A stretch of DNA of 6,785 nucleotides, taken from assembly GCA_022866195.1 (NCBI GenBank), contig JALHUF010000054.1:1-6785 (forward strand). Reading direction: 5' to 3'. The stretch comes from Terriglobia bacterium (GTDB taxonomy: Bacteria > Acidobacteriota > Terriglobia > UBA7540). Below are positions 5,833 to 6,785 of the stretch, piece by piece. The notes under the pieces were generated by a model that saw only the letters and a list, made by a program, of their open reading frames with translations, had not been told where the DNA came from and searched no databases. The translations under genes and the position numbers were made by a program. Numbering within the stretch: position 1 is the stretch's first letter; each line of letters starts with the position of its first letter.

Positions 5833-6351
5833 ATGAATAAACTCACTCGTCTCGGTCTCAGTCTTGTCGTGGTTGGTATGCTCGTGCTCACGGCGCTTGC
5901 CGGCCTTGCCTCCGGCCAGGACCGTGGTGAAACCAAGGCTACGATTGGCAATGCCAACGTCGCCATCGAATATGGCCGGCCCTCCCTGAAGGGTCGTGAG
6001 CCGTTGAAGCTGCTGGAGCCCGGGAAGCTCTGGCGGATCGGCTCCAACGCGCCCACCACCATTACTTCCGATGTTGACCTGGATTTCGGCGGCACGCGCG
6101 TGGCCAAAGGAAAGCACATTCTGCTCGCCCGATTGGCGGAGCCGGGAAAGTGGTCGCTCGTCGTCTCTACCAAGAACGTCTTCGTCTATGAGCCGAGCGC
6201 CAAGCTGGCCGAAATCCCGCTGGAGTTCAAGCAAGATAAAGAATCGATCGAGCAAGTGACGATTACGCTCACGAACAAGGGCGGGCGTGGAGTCATCGAG
6301 GTGGCCTGGGGGACCTTGCGGCTTCTGGCTTCCTTCGCGCTGGCCAAATAG
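5833..6351 (+). CDS. Exported DUF2911 family protein
   Basis: 172 residues, a usual length for the family. Residues 1-28 are a signal peptide (MNKLTR, then the hydrophobic core LGLSLVVVGMLVLTALAGLA and a likely cut near ASGQ). The mature part carries DUF2911 hallmarks: VAIEYGRPSLKGREPL (43-58), KLWRIGSNAPTTITS (65-79), then DLDFGGTRVAKGKHILLARL (82-101) and KWSLVVSTKN (106-115), a beta-rich pattern. The C-terminal half ends with TITLTNKGGRGVIEVAWGTL. Family members are exported and common in Bacteroidetes and Acidobacteria, but no biochemical function is established to my knowledge. There is no close partner: 348 bases separate it from the esterase and 104 from the deacetylase, so it may be expressed alone. 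Confidence 0.9.
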   Translation: MNKLTRLGLSLVVVGMLVLTALAGLASGQDRGETKATIGNANVAIEYGRPSLKGREPLKLLEPGKLWRIGSNAPTTITSDVDLDFGGTRVAKGKHILLARLAEPGKWSLVVSTKNVFVYEPSAKLAEIPLEFKQDKESIEQVTITLTNKGGRGVIEVAWGTLRLLASFALAK

Positions 6352-6360
6352 ATTCAGGAT

Positions 6361-6433
6361 TCGGCACCCGGAGTCCGTCACGCGCCGGCTTAGAATGCAG
6401 CGTTGCCTACTGCACTTCGAGCCTGGGTGCCGG
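6361..6433. repeat. Inverted repeat with inner hairpin upstream of the deacetylase gene
   Basis: CGGCACCC (6362-6369) pairs exactly with GGGTGCCG (6425-6432), and the stem can be extended by a T-G pair outside and G-T plus G-C pairs inside. The enclosed stretch contains a second stem, TGCAG (6396-6400) with CTGCA (6410-6414) over a 9-base loop. A -10-like TAGAAT (6391-6396) lies within it without a clear -35. It may be a folded leader, an operator or a chance repeat. Confidence 0.3.
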
Positions 6434-6455
6434 GCCGCAAGCTGGATTTCTCTCT

Positions 6456-6785
6456 ATGACCTCACCGGTGAAGGTCCTCGCGTTATTCGCGCATCCGGAC
6501 GACGCGGAATTTCTCTGCGCCGGAACCATGGTCCACCTAGCCAGTCGCGGAGCCCAAATCCACATCGCGACCATGACGGCGGGAGATTGCGGAAGCACCA
6601 CCCTGTCTCCCGCCAAAATCACCCGCCTCCGGCGGACAGAGGCGGCGCGTGCCGCGAGACTTATCGAGGCCACCTACACCTGCCTGGAAGAGAAAGACCT
6701 CCTGGTTCTCTACGACGCTCGGACCATCAAGAAGGTGCTGGAGCTTGTGCGCCGTGTGAACCCCGAACTGGTACTGACGCACTCA
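6456..6785 (+). CDS. PIG-L/LmbE-type zinc-dependent deacetylase (3' partial)
   Basis: The frame runs from ATG 6456 to the right edge, exactly 110 codons with no stop. The start MTSPVKVLALFAHPDDAEFL places the family signature AHPDD at residues 12-16; His13 and Asp16 are the expected zinc ligands, with Asp15 as the probable catalytic base. ATMTAGDCGS (38-47) and the RLRRTEAARAARLI helix followed by LEEKDLLVLYD are also typical. The visible part ends in NPELVLTHS, just before where the family's third zinc ligand (the HPDH-like motif) should come. Members remove N-acetyl groups from sugar conjugates, as in bacillithiol, mycothiol and GPI precursors, or from small aglycones. No signal peptide is present, so it is cytoplasmic, unlike the preceding genes. 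Only a weak TGGA (6443-6446) could act as the ribosome binding site. The specific substrate cannot be told. Confidence 0.9.
   Translation, partial: MTSPVKVLALFAHPDDAEFLCAGTMVHLASRGAQIHIATMTAGDCGSTTLSPAKITRLRRTEAARAARLIEATYTCLEEKDLLVLYDARTIKKVLELVRRVNPELVLTHS

Noticed and set aside
5557..6381. Antisense ORF (274 codons) over the DUF2911 gene and its upstream gap
   Set aside because: It covers a well-supported DUF2911 gene and has no recognisable motif; it is a GC-skewed shadow frame.

Overview
The window reads as a GC-rich chromosomal segment from a diderm, probably soil-type bacterium. Four of the seven genes begin with signal peptides, and the mix (a GHL6/GH42-like glycosidase, a LarA-like DUF2088 protein, a tandem VOC protein, an exported esterase, DUF2911 and a PIG-L/LmbE deacetylase) resembles what I know of Acidobacteriota genomes. 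That placement is an inference from gene content and style; no rRNA or other marker is present. All seven genes lie on the + strand. I saw no tRNA, rRNA, CRISPR array, transposase or phage gene.

Layout: (1) 1-1375 is the C-terminal part of a glycosidase with a beta-galactosidase-type trimerisation domain, cut by the left edge. (2) 1472-2743 is a lactate-racemase-domain (LarA N-terminal, DUF2088) protein without a visible ribosome binding site. (3) 2899-3957 is a secreted protein of two tandem VOC (glyoxalase/dioxygenase-fold) domains, behind a good Shine-Dalgarno and a leader that can fold in alternative ways. (4) 4027-4548 is a small exported, disordered Ala/Lys/Pro-rich protein with an ordered-looking tail. 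(5) 4552-5484 is an exported alpha/beta-hydrolase esterase, in the same frame and one codon after the previous stop. (6) 5485-5832 is a 348-base stretch with no convincing gene, only two doubtful short ORFs. (7) 5833-6351 is an exported DUF2911 protein. (8) 6456-6785 is the start of a PIG-L/LmbE-type zinc deacetylase, cut by the right edge.

How they work together: the glycosidase and the LarA-like gene are close and codirectional and may serve sugar or sugar-acid catabolism. The small exported protein and the esterase form a clear translational pair. The VOC, DUF2911 and deacetylase genes look like independent units, each with its own leader. I did not find a recognisable complete pathway or a defence system. 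The most unusual points are the exported double-VOC protein with a Gln-Glu-His-Glu ligand pattern in both halves, the LarA-like protein lacking the cofactor lysine at the usual spacing, and the in-frame single-stop junction between the small protein and the esterase.
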